NCBI RefSeq assembly: GCF_000283155.1
Contig: NW_004454171.1
Span: 14,700,009 to 14,764,008, forward strand
Direction: 5' to 3'
Source of the DNA: Ceratotherium simum simum
Taxonomy: Eukaryota; Chordata; Mammalia; Perissodactyla; Rhinocerotidae
DNA length: 64,000 bases
The translations under genes and the position numbers were made by a program. Shown here one piece after another: positions 47,190 to 62,951 of the stretch. Within the stretch, counting starts at the first letter, position 1, and the number at the start of each line of letters is the position of its first letter. Under the pieces are notes generated by a model, which did not search any database, was not told where the DNA came from, and saw only the letters and a list, made by a program, of their open reading frames with translations.

Positions 47190-47610
47190 TGGTTCTTTAC
47201 CTAGTATGAGCCTATAACCTCCAGTCAGCCTTAATAACTGATAAATATATACCAATAATTTTTTTAAAGGGCAATATTTTTTTTATCAATGCCATTATTT
47301 TAATTTTATGCATTTAAAACGTACTGTGAATGACTCAACTATAATAGTCCAACAAAATTTACATTAAAAATGTCTCAATGCATCAAATCTTATAACATAA
47401 ATGTTGCAATTTAAAGAGTTGCTTATATTTTCAAGCATGCCAATGTTTTTTCAGGAAAATGGGGTTTTATTTCTCTTTAGGTGAGACAGACGATGCAAAA
47501 AGTTGTGAACCACTGTATTAGATTTTTTCCTTAAGTTTCCTGCTACCTTCACCTTTCTATCTTTCCTGATTCTGTTTACTGAAGTTCCACTTGGATTATT
47601 TTAGATGAGA
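47190..47610. other. No gene recognised (intronic)
   Basis: Nothing identified. Confidence 0.4.
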
Positions 47611-47614
47611 CTAT

Positions 47615-47710
47615 TTATTCAGCAATATTTACTAAGCATTGTGTGTGTCCTTGGGGATAAAAACAATGAATGAGACAGATGTGCTGTCCCCTGGAGCTCC
47701 CACATTGTTA
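47615..47710 (-). repeat. L2 LINE fragment, antisense
   Basis: TTATTCAGCAATATTTACTA, GTCCTTGGGGATAAAAACAA and CCCTGGAGCTCCCACATTG. Confidence 0.6.
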
Positions 47711-47909
47711 TTAAAGTTCACCAAGAAGTCACAACGAGGAAAGTCTTTCTGATTTTGTTTTAAAGTCAGTCCCTTGAAAGAACTGATCAGTCGAATCCAC
47801 CTATTAACCAGAGTTAATGGAAAAGAATTTCAAATCTCATAGTCTGTGGCTACTTATTTGTCCCACTGAAATATCATACATCATTTCATCTTAAAAATAG
47901 ATAGACACT

Positions 47910-48109
47910 GGGGCTGGCCTGGTGGCATAGTGGTTAAGTTTACATGCTCCACTTTGGTGGTCTGGGGTTCACAGGTTTGGATCCTGGGCGTGGACCTACA
48001 CACCACTCATCAAGCCATACTGTGGTGGCATCCTACATACAAATATAGAGGAAGATTGGCACAGATGTTAACTCAGGACCAATCTTCCTCACCAAAAAAA
48101 AAAAAAAAG
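47910..48109 (+). mobile_element. ERE SINE
   Basis: GGGCTGGCCTGGTGGCATAG, GTGGTTAAGTTTACATG, AGGTTTGGATCCTGGGCG (B box), CCAATCTTCCTCACC and an A-run of 15. A short duplication GACACT lies at 47904-47909 and 48110-48115. Antisense to PLXDC2. Confidence 0.93.
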
Positions 48110-48119
48110 GACACTAAAT

Positions 48120-48985
48120 TTTCAATTATCCTAAATATATTCTGCTAAATAGATTTTAGAGTTGGTAAATAAAAATTTAAAACCCAAAATACGATTGTTT
48201 AGTTTTTTAAAAATATTTTTTATTTTGCCTTCTCCTTCTTGTACTCCTATAATTTTTTATAAACAATATTTTTCTTGTATAACTTTCTGTCATTACAAGT
48301 TGTTTTTTCCCCCAACAATCTCATTACTTTTACATTTGGATTAGTCACTATAAATATATTTATAACCTCAGCTTTCCTTTGATTTGGCTTTGCTCAACAT
48401 CCTCAGTGTTTCTCAGTCCATCTGGTTCCTTTTCTTTATACCTCTCTTTCTAAACAAATTCTAATGCAATTATATTGTTTGCCAAAACACTCCCAGTCCA
48501 ATGATTTTTCCCTCATTTTTCATTATTCTAATGGGTTTCTTATGTGGCTTTATATCCACTAGATGATAACTATTTTCTCTATTAAGAAGCCTTCTTTGTA
48601 AATTTTCTCAATAGATTATTAAGTTGACATGTATTTCTTGCTCACATTATAGTCCAAGACAAGTGTTCTTACAGGCAGGCAACTTCCTTCCACGCCTGGA
48701 ACAGGCTTCCTCCATTTTGATCTCTCCACTCCCTCAGGACTGTGTGCATCCAGCAGGTGGAACAGGGGGGGAAGGTGTGTAAAAGGCACATCCAATTCTT
48801 AAATGTTGTGGCTTAAAAGTGGCACCTATCACTTTCTATTGGTGATTAGCAGTCATATGGGCACATTCAGATGCAAGAGAGCATGAGAAAGGTAATCTTA
48901 AGTTGTGCAATTCTTTACCAGTCACAAGCCTCTACTCTGGAATTGGGAACACGAATTACAGTGAATAGTCAGCTGTCTGTTCTAC
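48120..48985. other. No gene recognised (intronic)
   Basis: T-rich; nothing identified. Confidence 0.4.
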
Positions 48986-49002
48986 AATACTCATCTCTCT
49001 CT

Positions 49003-49359
49003 CTCTCTCTTTTTGTTTTTAGTGAGGAAGACTGGCCCGGGGCTAACATCTGTGTCCATCTTCCTCTATTTTTTTTTTTAAAGGACTTTATTTATTTATT
49101 TATTTATTGAGGATGATTGGCCCTGCACTAACGTCTGTTGCCAATCGTTCTCTTTTTCTTTTTTTTTCCTCTCCAGAGCCCCAGTACATAGTTGTGTATC
49201 ATAGTTGTAGAGTTGTAACTCTTCTATGTGGGACCCTACCTGAGCATGGCTTGATGAGCAGTGAGTAGGTCCATGCCCAGGATCTGAACTGGCGAATAGC
49301 TAACCTCAGGCCACTGAAGCAGAATGCGAGAACTTAACCGCTATGCCACCGGGCCGGCC
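49003..49359 (-). mobile_element. Composite or doubled ERE SINE
   Basis: A first tail module (GAGGAAGACTGGCCCGGGGC), a second T-rich tail with (TTTA)n and GAGGATGATTGGCCCTGCAC, the second-type body (GAGCCCCAGTACATAGTTGT) and a GGGCCGGCCC head. Flanks CTCATCTCTCTCT and CTCATCTGTCTCT fit a 13-bp duplication with one mismatch, so the whole inserted as one unit. A (CT)n run adjoins the left side. Confidence 0.85.
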
Positions 49360-49374
49360 CTCATCTGTCTCTTT

Positions 49375-50295
49375 ATTACTTGGAGGTCAATGAGAGATAA
49401 TGTTATATTTCCTTAAGTGGAGATTCGTGGAGGAAAGCTAAATAGTTGCAACACTCCTCTTAGCTCTTCCTGAAGCTTGGGGATCTACACTCTGTAAGTC
49501 AGGGAAGCAAGTTTGCACCTGGCTGGGATGTGACTAAACTGCATCACTTCTCAGCACATGGGAGTTTCACCTTGAATGAAGTCTGCTATAGCTATGAGAA
49601 TGAGTGAGAAGAAAAAAAGCACTTTGTCCATCAGCAGTAATTATAATATAAAGATACTAAATGATTGCAGATTAGAATAAAATAGGAACGGAGAAAATGC
49701 CAACTTAAATTTCTGAAAAAATTTTGAAATGTGAATATTTAAAAATTCCCTAAGGCTGCTTGGCAGAGTGTTAAGAGGGAAGGCAACAGAACAGCAGAAG
49801 TGATTTTGAGTGGCCAGAGCTTACAAGTCAAAAGCCAAAAGCTCTTGGAATCGTCTAAGTCTTAGGAGAAAGGAAGAAAAAGATGGAGATAGGAAGAAAA
49901 ACACGAAAGAGTTTATTTCTAAGTGGAAAATGCCACCTATGCTTTGCTTCTCCTACCTATTTAAAGAAAGCATACATATTTAACTGTCGACTTCTCCTCC
50001 TGGTAAAATATAAGAAATTCATTTGCGTAGAGGACTATGGGAGAAAGCAAAAAATAGGACTTTGTATCTCTGGCTCTATGTTACTTTCTTCTGTTTCAAG
50101 TAACCCTTTATTGGGACAGCTTTGTTTAAGGCACTTTACATCAGTTGTTACTTTCCTGATAAAATCTTTTGTTTTCATGCTGACTTTTTACTAAAAACAC
50201 CTGGAGCCTTGTTTGCCCTGCAGTGATATGAACATGAAATCTAAGGCATTGCCCAATATACCAACTTCCTTAAACAAGGAAAAGTTGGTGGGTCG
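49375..50295. other. No gene recognised (intronic)
   Basis: A 103-codon plus frame (49883-50194) has no recognised domain and lies antisense within the intron. Confidence 0.4.
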
Positions 50296-50300
50296 TGTCC

Positions 50301-50323
50301 TACCCCCCACCCCCCCCACCCCA
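50301..50323 (-). repeat. C-rich tract (G-run on the PLXDC2 strand)
   Basis: Three runs of six, eight and four C separated by single A bases, giving three G-runs on the sense strand of the intron. Confidence 0.8.
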
Positions 50324-50574
50324 GATTATTACTGCACACATAATGATATTCTCTGGAGAAAAGAACTGTATAGTCTTCCTTGTTGTGGGGGTGTGTTTTA
50401 CTTTTTCACTTTGGGTTTCTCAAAAAATAAGACGTCTTCAAAAACTGTAGCATGCACAATCATACCTTCTAGTTTACTTTGCTGTTTTTGTATCTTTCTG
50501 AAACATATACAAGTTTGGGGGGCACCAGAATATCCTAGACTTACAGGGACAGAACGAACCTTAAACTCATTCTA

Positions 50575-51030
50575 GCTCAAGCACTTATATAATGCTTAAA
50601 TACGCTCCAAGAAGTTCTTGCTAGGAGGACTTCTTGAATGCTTAAGTAACTCTGGTGATGAAGAGCTCATCACTAGAGCCTCGGAGTACCATCTCTGAGT
50701 ACCTCTGATTATTAGAAAGTCTTTATATTGAGCCCATATTCGTATCTTTATAGCTTCTCCCCAGAGATCCGCATGTCTATCCCTGAGATCCATCCAGAAC
50801 TTCATTCATAAGATAGCCCATTAACACTTGTGGGGAGCTATCCTGCTCCTTCTTCTATACTTTCTCTGCTAGAGCTTCTTCCCTTCATCCATTCTCAGCA
50901 TGAGTCAGAAGTCTTTCATATTCTTAATCACTCTCCTCTAAACACATTTTAGGTTGATCATGTTCCTCTACAAGTACAAGGTGCAGAATGAACCATACTG
51001 CTTTTGGTGAGATGCCTTCCTGCTCCTTAT
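50575..51030 (-). repeat. CR1/L3 LINE remnant, antisense
   Basis: ATTAGAAAGTCTTTATATTG followed by AGCCCATATTC, CATTCTCAGCATGAGTCAGA, ATCACTCTCCTCTAAACACA and ACAAGTACAAGGTGCAGAAT follow the CR1/L3 3' region in antisense order. Confidence 0.65.
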
Positions 51031-51034
51031 GAAA

Positions 51035-53465
51035 CATATGATACATTTTTAAATTGACAGCCGCATACTACAAATCATAAATTTTGAGATTATTTTTCAC
51101 TAAAATTCGATGTTCTTTACCAATCCTCACCATACATCAAATTTTCTTCATACTAAACTTGTACATATTCAAACTTCAAGTCCAATTACAAGCTACTGAT
51201 ACAAATATTTCATCATACAAATACAAATATGTCAAGGTCAACAGCAAGAGAAATTTGAAAAACTAGGAAAAAAATGATATGTTACACAAATTCAGATATA
51301 AAACAAAAAAAATTGTGATATAAAATTAAGAAAAGATTAGTCCTTACTAGGACCCTAGAACTTTACGTTGCACTGAGATTTTGCATAATTAACACAAATT
51401 TATTTTCTTTTTAGAGATGAAAAACTTTTCTCCTTTTAACAAAACAAGTATCATTTCTCCCTCAAAGTCTTTGCCAAGGATAACATTTGGCACAGTCAGT
51501 GTTCACAAAAAAATCTTTTTTGAACAGATGAATGGATTTTTCATTAAAATATAAATATTGTAGTTAGCTGAAAGTAGAGAAGGTAGAAATAGAACTAATA
51601 ATTCTGACTCTATATTCCTTTACTATGTGATGTAAGAAAAATTGTTTTAATTTTGAATTACAAATGATTTTGTTTATATTAAGAAAGTTTTTATAGAGGC
51701 ATCACTTCAAAAAAATAGAGCAAAATAATCTTAATCTATTTGCAAATTAAAAGTACCTTTGGCTAATCACTTCAAATAGAATTACAAAGAGCATGATTAC
51801 TTTTACCATTTAAAATACATTTTTTTACATTTCTATTCCCTAGATTCTAAATTTTTTTAACCTCCTAAATTCAAACTTAAAATTTTAATATTCTTACAAT
51901 CACAAATCATTGTAGCATTATTTATAAACCAAAGCATGTCATAATAATCAACTTATTTAGTTTAGCTGTTTGTATTTCTGCCGGAAAAAAATTACACTGT
52001 GTGTTATTATGGGAAAAATAATCTTAAAATTGAAAACATTCATTACTATTGTGAAGTAATAATTATTGCTAAAATTAAAGTTTCTATTCTTTGTCTCCAG
52101 AACTAAAAAAACTCGTGTTTATTTTAACAAAGAACAGTTACTAAAGTCACAAGGAAGAAATTACTCAATAGTTGGTACTGTAAGAGGAATATTCTTCTTT
52201 TAAAGAGCTAACAGAAGGAACGGATCAGAATACCTAAAACATCTATCACGTACTTAAAATGACAGTTCAAGTTTACAGATGCCCAAGTGAATTGGAGCTC
52301 TGCAGGTTTTTATTTATTTATTCATTTGATTCTTTCATCCATTAAAAGCTTCCCTGTACATATTTTATATATAAAATATATATTATATACATATATAAGT
52401 ATATATACATATCTAATTTATTTCATGGCCTTATGCACTATTAAAAATAATAAGTTAGGGAATGGTAATTAAGAAGGAATTAGGGCACTCAGTGAAGTAT
52501 TAAATATTTTATTCAATATTTTTAATAATTCTTCCCAATGAAGGCAAGAAAATATTTCATTAAATTAGAAACACTATTTTAGTTTTAGGAACTTAAATTA
52601 AAATGTTACCCAGAAGAGTAAATTAAAGATGACATGTATAAAAGAAATTTTATTTTGGTGATTACATATATAAGGGAATTGCCATGAACTTGAACTGATG
52701 TCTCAAATACATTCAGTGATGCACATGAATAAAATTCCAGCATCTTAGAACAGAAAGTGAGAAAAAAAACCACAGACCTACAAACAGTGTCTTTTTTTGT
52801 TTAAAAGCAAACCAGCTTCATCTATTTTTCCCTACATTTTGCTATATTTCTGGAAAGCTTCCATCTCATAAAACAGCTTCTTTAACGAGGGTATCAGACC
52901 ATTTCAGTTAGGGTTCCCCTAATCTTTCCTTCCTTGTAGCAGTTCATCAAAAGTGAATGCCATCTTTTGCCTCCTCTAAGAAATAAAAATAAAAAATATT
53001 TTGTTTCTATAAATCAAATTTTTTCCTTGCATTTTCTTTAAGACTGAAATAAGACTAAGAAATGCCTTAAGGGCAAAACTCAGTTATGAAAAACACGTGA
53101 CTTCAAGATAAAAAATGCTTCGTGGGTCTATGAAACGATTTCTCTATTTACTATACAGGTTAGTCAACGGATCGTGTCTTCCTGACTCCCAAGTGCTATT
53201 CATTTAGCAGCTGCAAAGCAAGATGCCAAACTTTTAGTAAAACACTTTTCTCTCCCAGCAGCAGCCTTTCAATCCCTGCCTGGCTCCTTTCCTCTGGCTT
53301 CTCTCCTGGCAGCACTATTGATTGCCAGGAAAAGTTGAGGGCCACAGCTGCCTGTCTTTCTTTAATCATATTCCCCATGGGTCCTTGTTATCCACAAATA
53401 TTTCTTGGGATGGGGAGCCCCTTGAGTGGCAAACCACTCAAAAGACTGTCGTGGTGCTGCTGCCA
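51035..53465. other. AT-rich intronic DNA, no gene recognised
   Basis: No repeat family identified except an alternating AT tract at 52350-52412. Confidence 0.4.
52350..52412. repeat. (AT)n-rich low-complexity tract
   Basis: Alternating TATATA/ATATAC text, self-complementary. Confidence 0.75.
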
Positions 53466-53469
53466 TAGC

Positions 53470-53600
53470 ACACGACCTACAGGGCCAGGATGAGGAGTCC
53501 TGAGTTCAAATCTCCACTCTGAAAAGAGGTGTCACGTGACCCAAGCAAACTGTTTCACCATCCTGGGTTTCTATTTCTACACTGGACTTAACTCCAACAA
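53470..53600 (+). repeat. MIR SINE
   Basis: GAGTCCTGAGTTCAAATCTC, GTGACCCAAGCAAACTG and CCATCCTGGGTTTCTATTTC. Confidence 0.7.
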
Positions 53601-53816
53601 AGGTACGGAAAGGACACTTCACACATAGGTTCCGGGAACAGAGCGCTCTCCTGGTTTGGATTTATCTGGATTTTTATCTAGAGCTATGCAATTGGGGTGC
53701 CAGGGATACACAAAGTACCAGAAGAAATAAGAATCATCTTTTGGAATGTTAACTTTGGTTGAAGGTTGGGTGGAATCATTTTTTACATCAAACAAATGCG
53801 TCTATATTATAGAACA

Positions 53817-54026
53817 CAGTCACGCACTGCTTGATGACCGAGATACATTCTGAGAAATGCATCCTTACGTGATTTTGTCATTGTGCAAACATCATAGAGT
53901 GTACTTACAGAAACCTAGATGGTATGGCTTATCACACACCTAAGCTATACGGTACTAATCTTATGGGACCCCTGTTGTATATGCAGTCTCTCATTGACTA
54001 AAATGTCGTCATGCGGTGCATGACTG
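53817..54026. mobile_element. Tigger-type MITE (MER8/Tigger3-like)
   Basis: CAGTCACGCACTGCTTGATG at one end and GCGGTGCATGACTG at the other form the terminal inverted repeat. Inside are TACATTCTGAGAAATGCATC and GTACTTACAGAAACCTAGAT. The middle of the usual element is deleted. Confidence 0.85.
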
Positions 54027-54190
54027 TATAATACAAAATTCATACAAGTTTTTAAGATAAAACGTAAAACCCCAAGGAAATGTATTTGAGGTAGATACTT
54101 GGGAAATTCATATACTTTATTCTGGATAAATGATAGAATCCCTGGGTCGCACACTTGCTGAGGTCTCCTTTTGCTTGGACATCCTATGAT

Positions 54191-54439
54191 TTTTTTTTTC
54201 TTGTGAGGAAGATTAGCCCTGAGCTAACATCTGTTGCCAATCCTCCTCTTTTTGCTGAGAAGACTGGCCCTGGGCTAACATCCATGCCCATCCTCCTCTA
54301 CTTTATATAGGGGACGCCTGCCACAGCATGGCTTGATAAGCGGTGCGTAGGTCCGCGCCCAGGATCCAAACCTGCAAACCCCGGGCCACTGAAGCAGAGT
54401 GTGCAAACTCAACCACTACGTCACTGGGCTGGCCCCCAA
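54191..54439 (-). mobile_element. ERE SINE
   Basis: A T-run, two tail modules (TTAGCCCTGAGCTAACATCT and TGGCCCTGGGCTAACATCC), GGATCCAAACCTGC (degraded B box) and a GGCTGGCCCCC head. A perfect 13-bp duplication GACATCCTATGAT lies at 54178-54190 and 54440-54452. Confidence 0.95.
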
Positions 54440-54768
54440 GACATCCTATGATCTTGATGATAGAAAATATTGGGCATTGCCACTAAAGGTAGATATTTTT
54501 CTCCCCTGGACATAATAAGAATTTTAAAGCATGATATGACCAATGACCGGTATTTAGACATTTATGTCCAGGTTTTCTTATAAAAACCATTGTATAACAC
54601 CTAAGTCAAATTGTATGCACAATTTAAGAATGGTGAGACTGTTTGTTCTTCGGGAAAGTTAACTATTTTGGAGAGCAGTCTTATTTATTTATTTTAATTT
54701 TCTTTACATTATATATCCACAGCTCTATAAAAAGTCTTAAATGACAAAATGATGATGGTGATTTTTTT

Positions 54769-54810
54769 TATCATCATCATCATCATCATCCTCCTCCTCA
54801 TCATCATCTC
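54769..54810. repeat. (TCA)n/(TCC)n microsatellite
   Basis: ATCATCATC units interrupted by CCTCCTCCT, then more TCATCATC. Confidence 0.9.
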
Positions 54811-54994
54811 ACTTACTACCAAATTGCAAGTTCAGGCACAAAGATCATCACAAACTCTTAAATTCTTGGTTATTTGACTAATAATATCTTACTGCTCAAA
54901 AAAGGTAACATTTTCCTCAAGCATTTTATAGAGACTGCCTCTTTTGCAAAATGAAATGTTCAATTTGAAATTCATGCCTGACTTAAAACATGTT

Positions 54995-55135
54995 TATCAT
55001 CTGTCTCCACCCCCTAGAATGTAAGCTCCATGAGGGCAAAGATTGTCTCTTGTCTACCTTATTTACTTCTGTATCTTGGGTACCTGGCACATCACTGGAG
55101 CTCAACAAATTTGAATAAATGAGTGAATGAATGGT
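54995..55135 (+). repeat. L2 LINE 3' end
   Basis: AGAATGTAAGCTCCATGAGG, GGCAAAGATTGTCTCTTGTC, GGGTACCTGGCACATCACTG and GAATAAATGAGTGAATGAAT are close to the L2 3' consensus. Confidence 0.9.
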
Positions 55136-55295
55136 CAACATATCAGACAGCTTTGTCAGCCATCTCCCTCTCAAGCTTCTAAACGCCTCCTCCTCCCTCT
55201 GCTGAAAATCACTTGGTTTTCTACTTGCAAAAAATATGGAGAGAAATAGATTTTCTTTCTAATCCCCTCTTCTCTGCAAGATTTTCTCTATAAAC

Positions 55296-55588
55296 CAGTA
55301 TCATTCAATAGAAATAGTGCAAGCCATAGTCATAATTTTAGAAGTATCTAGTAGCCACATTAAAAAAAATTTTAATAATACATTTTATTTAACCCAATAT
55401 ACTTAAGATATTTTCATTTCAATATGTAATTAATATAAAATTTATTAATGAGCTATTGTACAATCTTCTTTTGTACTCAAATTTCAAAAGCTGGTGTGTA
55501 TTTGACATGTACCTCACTCCAGACTAGCCATGTTTCAAGTGCTCAAAAGCCACCCAGGGCTAGTGGCTACCATGTTGATAGCACAGCT
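55296..55588. mobile_element. hAT-Charlie-type MITE
   Basis: CAGTATCATTCAATAGAAAT, TCTAGTAGCCACATTAAAAA, CATTTTATTTAACCCAATAT, GGTGTGTATTTGACATGTAC and GGGCTAGTGGCTACCATGTT, with an imperfect CAG...CTG frame. No transposase. Confidence 0.8.
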
Positions 55589-55589
55589 C

Positions 55590-57065
55590 TCTACCCTGTC
55601 TTTTCTCCAATCCTCAGGGTAAGAATTATAACCTATTTAAGGGTTATACTTAAAATTCTATTGCCATTGCACTATCTTAATGTCCTCCTCAAACATGAGG
55701 TATTGTGCCTACAGTTTTTGCCATCTTCTCTATCGTCTTTAAATGAGCACTTTATACCGATTTTTTTCTGAGAATGTTTTCAATAAAACTTTACAGCATC
55801 AGCAGTAGAATGAGGTATTCTTAGTTTTTACTTTTTTATTATTAAAAAAAACCCTAATATTTTACTCATGGAATCTATTTTCCAAGGTATTGATCATTTT
55901 TATCATTAGGATCATATTTATCCATTTATCTTCATTTTTATTAATATAGAATAATCAAATCTGCACATAAATGTCTAAATACCAGCTGTTGTTTAAAATA
56001 CTAAGAAGAATCAAGGGCAGTGTTCAACATGAACTTCTTTATTAAGATTGCTAGTCTAAATTATTTTATTTGTAGTTCACATAGAATCCTTTTACGGGAA
56101 TGTGTTTTTCATATGACTACCACTTCATAATATTATTTTCTTGACCCTCAATTAGATTACATTTTATGTATCTTACTTGAGAAACTTAAATAGTGATATG
56201 TGATAGTATTCAATACCGCAAACATTTACCTCTGTAACCCGCATTCATGAAACAACGAAATTTATTATAAGTCACAAAATCTATGCCTAGAAATGTTCAA
56301 CAAATATTAAATTTAATGTAGAACCTAAGGCATATTTAATTCTTCCAAAGAGATAATAGTTTTACCAAAATCTATTAAAAATTAAAGAACATGTGCTTAT
56401 TTGAATAATTATTCTCTGCTATTTGGTTTCAAGATAATGAACCTAATTTTTAAAAAGATTTTAAAACATGTTAGTCATGTTTGTATAATATGATGGATTT
56501 GGGATAAAATCAGGAATCTTTTTGAAAATTACTGAGAAAAGCTAGACGGGTAAACACAAAATGAAAGCCATCTAGTAAAAAGTCAAAGAAAATGCTTGGT
56601 ATAAGATCTGAAGAGGATGATGGAGGAATACAGAAGACAAGTTCATGAAAATAGACTATTCTGCCCAATTGCGTAAAGACTGAATGCCTTAGGAGAATGG
56701 AACTCTTGTACCTGATCCTGTATATGAAGACACAGGGTGTAAACAGTCAATTCAATTATTGTTTAATTACACAATGTATGGAGTGATTTGCTTTATCATC
56801 AAGGCCTCCAGAATCTTATCTACTTTTTTCTTGATTTTAGTCATTTTATTGCCTTACTCCATATAAGGACGTATTTCTAGATTTTAATTCCCATTTTACC
56901 CTATTTTCTTCCCGCAAACAAGAAGTTTAAAAGCTAACATCTATGGAAATACTTTGTATGAGAAAGAGTGCTTGTGTCCACAAAATGTATAATAACTGGT
57001 GTATATTTTCTTCAAGAACAAAACACACAGATAATAACCAGTCTCATTATCTTCACTCAAAACGA
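55590..57065. other. No gene recognised (intronic)
   Basis: AT-rich; nothing identified. Confidence 0.4.
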
Positions 57066-57271
57066 GCAATAGCAACAACAGCTACATAAATTGGTGTATG
57101 TCTTTGGGCAATGATTTTGGCAGTATTTCTTAAGAGCCTTTAAATTGCTTCTTTCTTTCCTTTGATTCTACTTTTGAGAATCTATTGTAAGGACATAATG
57201 TACATCCTTTGATATACATCTTCCTATATGTCTACATACAGTGCATAAAGAAAACCTCTTTACACAAAGAG

Positions 57272-57515
57272 AGGCAGCATGGCCTAGTGGTTAAGGCTAT
57301 GGCCTCTGGAGGGCCTGGGCTCAAATTCTGACTCCACCACTGACTAAATGCATGATGTTGAGCAAGTAACTTATATTCTGTGCCTCACCTTCCTCATCTA
57401 TGACATGGAGATAATCTCAGTACCTCATAGGGTCTTCATGAGGATTAAATGAGGCAATAAGCGTAAATCATTTCCTCTAATGAATATAATAAATGTTTGG
57501 TGTAACCCTTATTAT
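57272..57515 (+). repeat. Near full-length MIR SINE
   Basis: AGCATGGCCTAGTGGTTAAG, GGGCTCAAATTCTGACTCCA, ACCTTCCTCATCTATGACAT, CTCATAGGGTCTTCATGAGG and ATTAAATGAGGCAATAAGCG keep the tRNA-like head and core. Confidence 0.95.
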
Positions 57516-57817
57516 GTCCATAATGGCATTAATTAAAATAGCAAAAAATGGGAAGAACCCCAATGCTCCACAGTACAAGATTGGTTCATGAACTCTGGTC
57601 TATCCACTCGAGGACAAAGTCATTAAATTTCATCACAATGTACACAGTGTCTAGCACAAGAACTAATTCCTACAAGTGTTTAATGCAGTCTGGATTTCAT
57701 TGTGAAATACACATTGGGTCATATTTTAACATCACGGATATTGGGATGTGTTTTATGGTCAAGGGCATGTCACAGTGTAATGGGTAGTGTGTGATGCATC
57801 TTACATTTGATGCAGTC

Positions 57818-58293
57818 TGTGGCAGGCAGAATAATCCCTCCCAAAGATGTCTATGTCCTAATCACCAAAACCTGTCAACACCACCTTATATGGCAAAACA
57901 GATTTGGAGATGTGGTTAAATTAAGGACCTTGAGATGGGGATATTATCCTGGATTATCCATGTGGGCCCAAAGTAATCACAAGAGGCCTTACAAGGAGGA
58001 GGCAGGGGGTTCAGAATTAGTGGTAGAAGATGTGATAACAGAGCAGATGTTGGGATGATGAGAAGGCACCAGGAGCCAAGAAATGCAAGTAGCCTCTAGC
58101 AGCTGAAAATGGCAAGGAAATGTTTCTCCCCTGAAGCCTCCAGACGGAACCAGCTCTGCTGACACCCTGACTTTAGCCCAGTGAGACTAATTTTGGACTT
58201 CTGACCTCCAAAGCTATAAGATAATAAGTGTGTGTTGTTTTAAGCTCCTAGGTTTATAATAATTTGTTACAGCAGCAATAGGAAACTAACACA
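57818..58293 (+). mobile_element. MaLR (MLT1-type) solo LTR
   Basis: Starts TGTGGCAGGCAGAATAATCC and ends GGAAACTAACACA. A perfect 5-bp duplication CAGTC lies at 57813-57817 and 58294-58298. Landmarks are AAAGATGTCTATGTCCTAAT, GGATTATCCATGTGGGCCCA and CTGACTTTAGCCCAGTGAGA. The 83-codon frame at 57807-58058 is LTR text. Confidence 0.95.
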
Positions 58294-59139
58294 CAGTCAA
58301 ATTGGGTGGAATAAGGTTCTTTTTTACTTCTAGGCAATGTTAGACCCTCAGTGATTTCTGAATACCACTTGACAGCATAAGAGGCAATCGATATAAAGCT
58401 ACTGAATGAATGTTCAATAGAATAATATATAGCCATCAAAATGATGTTTACAAAGAGTTCGTAATAAAATAGAAAAATGTTACTTGATTAAAAAAATCAA
58501 TTTGCATTTCAGTGAAATCACTACTATACTAAATGGGCAAATATCAAATTACGCATATGAAAATTCCAGAAGAAAATAAACTCCAGAAGAAAAAAATAGT
58601 AATAGTGATTGTTTCTGCACTATATGTTTCTGCATGTTGGGACTATAAATGACTTTGCTTTTTCTTCCTTTTACATTTCTACAAATTTTCTATAATGAAC
58701 AGGCAGTGCTTTCATAATGGAAAAAAGCACATCGATTTCATTTTTTAATTTTTCATTAAAAAATAATATGGAACATAAAAAGCAATTTATACAGTACTGA
58801 TAAACTCAATCTTTTTATGCACCAATCACACTAATTTAATTAGTAATTCACAACTTTCACATTCATAGAGCTGGCATGTCACTAACTGTGCAGTCATTTT
58901 GGATCTGTGTTTTGAATTTGCAAACATGAGTCAGCTTTAATAATAGTAAAGTTATGATTATCATCTTCAAAAATCATCCACCAAGCAGCCATTGGGAGCT
59001 GCATGAGGACAGCATGGTGTCAGAGAGGTAGTGATTGAAGCAGAAACTGATAACTGACTCAATGGGAAGGAAAAAGGCAGAGGAAAAAAGCTGAGGAAAC
59101 TGCAGAATGATTCTGCTTCACTTGCGTGTGGAAAGACGA

Positions 59140-59232
59140 GAGAGTTCTTGCTAGAATATGGCTCTTTGACCTTGGAGAAGTCATTCCACCACTCTGAGCC
59201 TCAGTCTCTTCCTTTATGTTATGAGGGTATAA
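59140..59232 (+). repeat. MIR SINE fragment
   Basis: TTTGACCTTGGAGAAGTCAT, CTGAGCCTCAGTCTCTTCCT and TATGAGGGTATAAACAC. Confidence 0.75.
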
Positions 59233-59325
59233 ACACATGTGTGTATATACACAAACACCCACCTCCACATTCCCCCCAACACACACAACACACACATACA
59301 CACACATGCACATATAGACTCTGAT
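59233..59325. repeat. (CA)n-rich microsatellite
   Basis: Interrupted CACACA/CATACA units after a TGTGTATATACAC core. Confidence 0.85.
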
Positions 59326-59329
59326 TATA

Positions 59330-62950
<3,621 letters not shown>

Positions 62951-62951
62951 C

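Larger units (their letters stand above)
57070..58735 (+). mobile_element. Old L1 (L1M) 3' region, interrupted
   Basis: Sense L1M text: TTTGGCAGTATTTCTTAAG, GAAGAACCCCAATGCTCC, ATATATAGCCATCAAAATGA, TGATGTTTACAAAGAGTTCG and the 3' end TTTTCTATAATGAACAGGCA. A MIR and an MLT1 LTR lie inside its span. No intact reverse transcriptase. Confidence 0.7.

Noticed and set aside
49883..50575. Adjacent plus-strand frames of 103 and 120 codons
   Set aside because: Antisense to PLXDC2 in an intron, no recognised motifs, and no splice sites or promoter supporting an exon.
57807..58058. 83-codon plus-strand open frame
   Set aside because: Entirely MLT1 LTR sequence.
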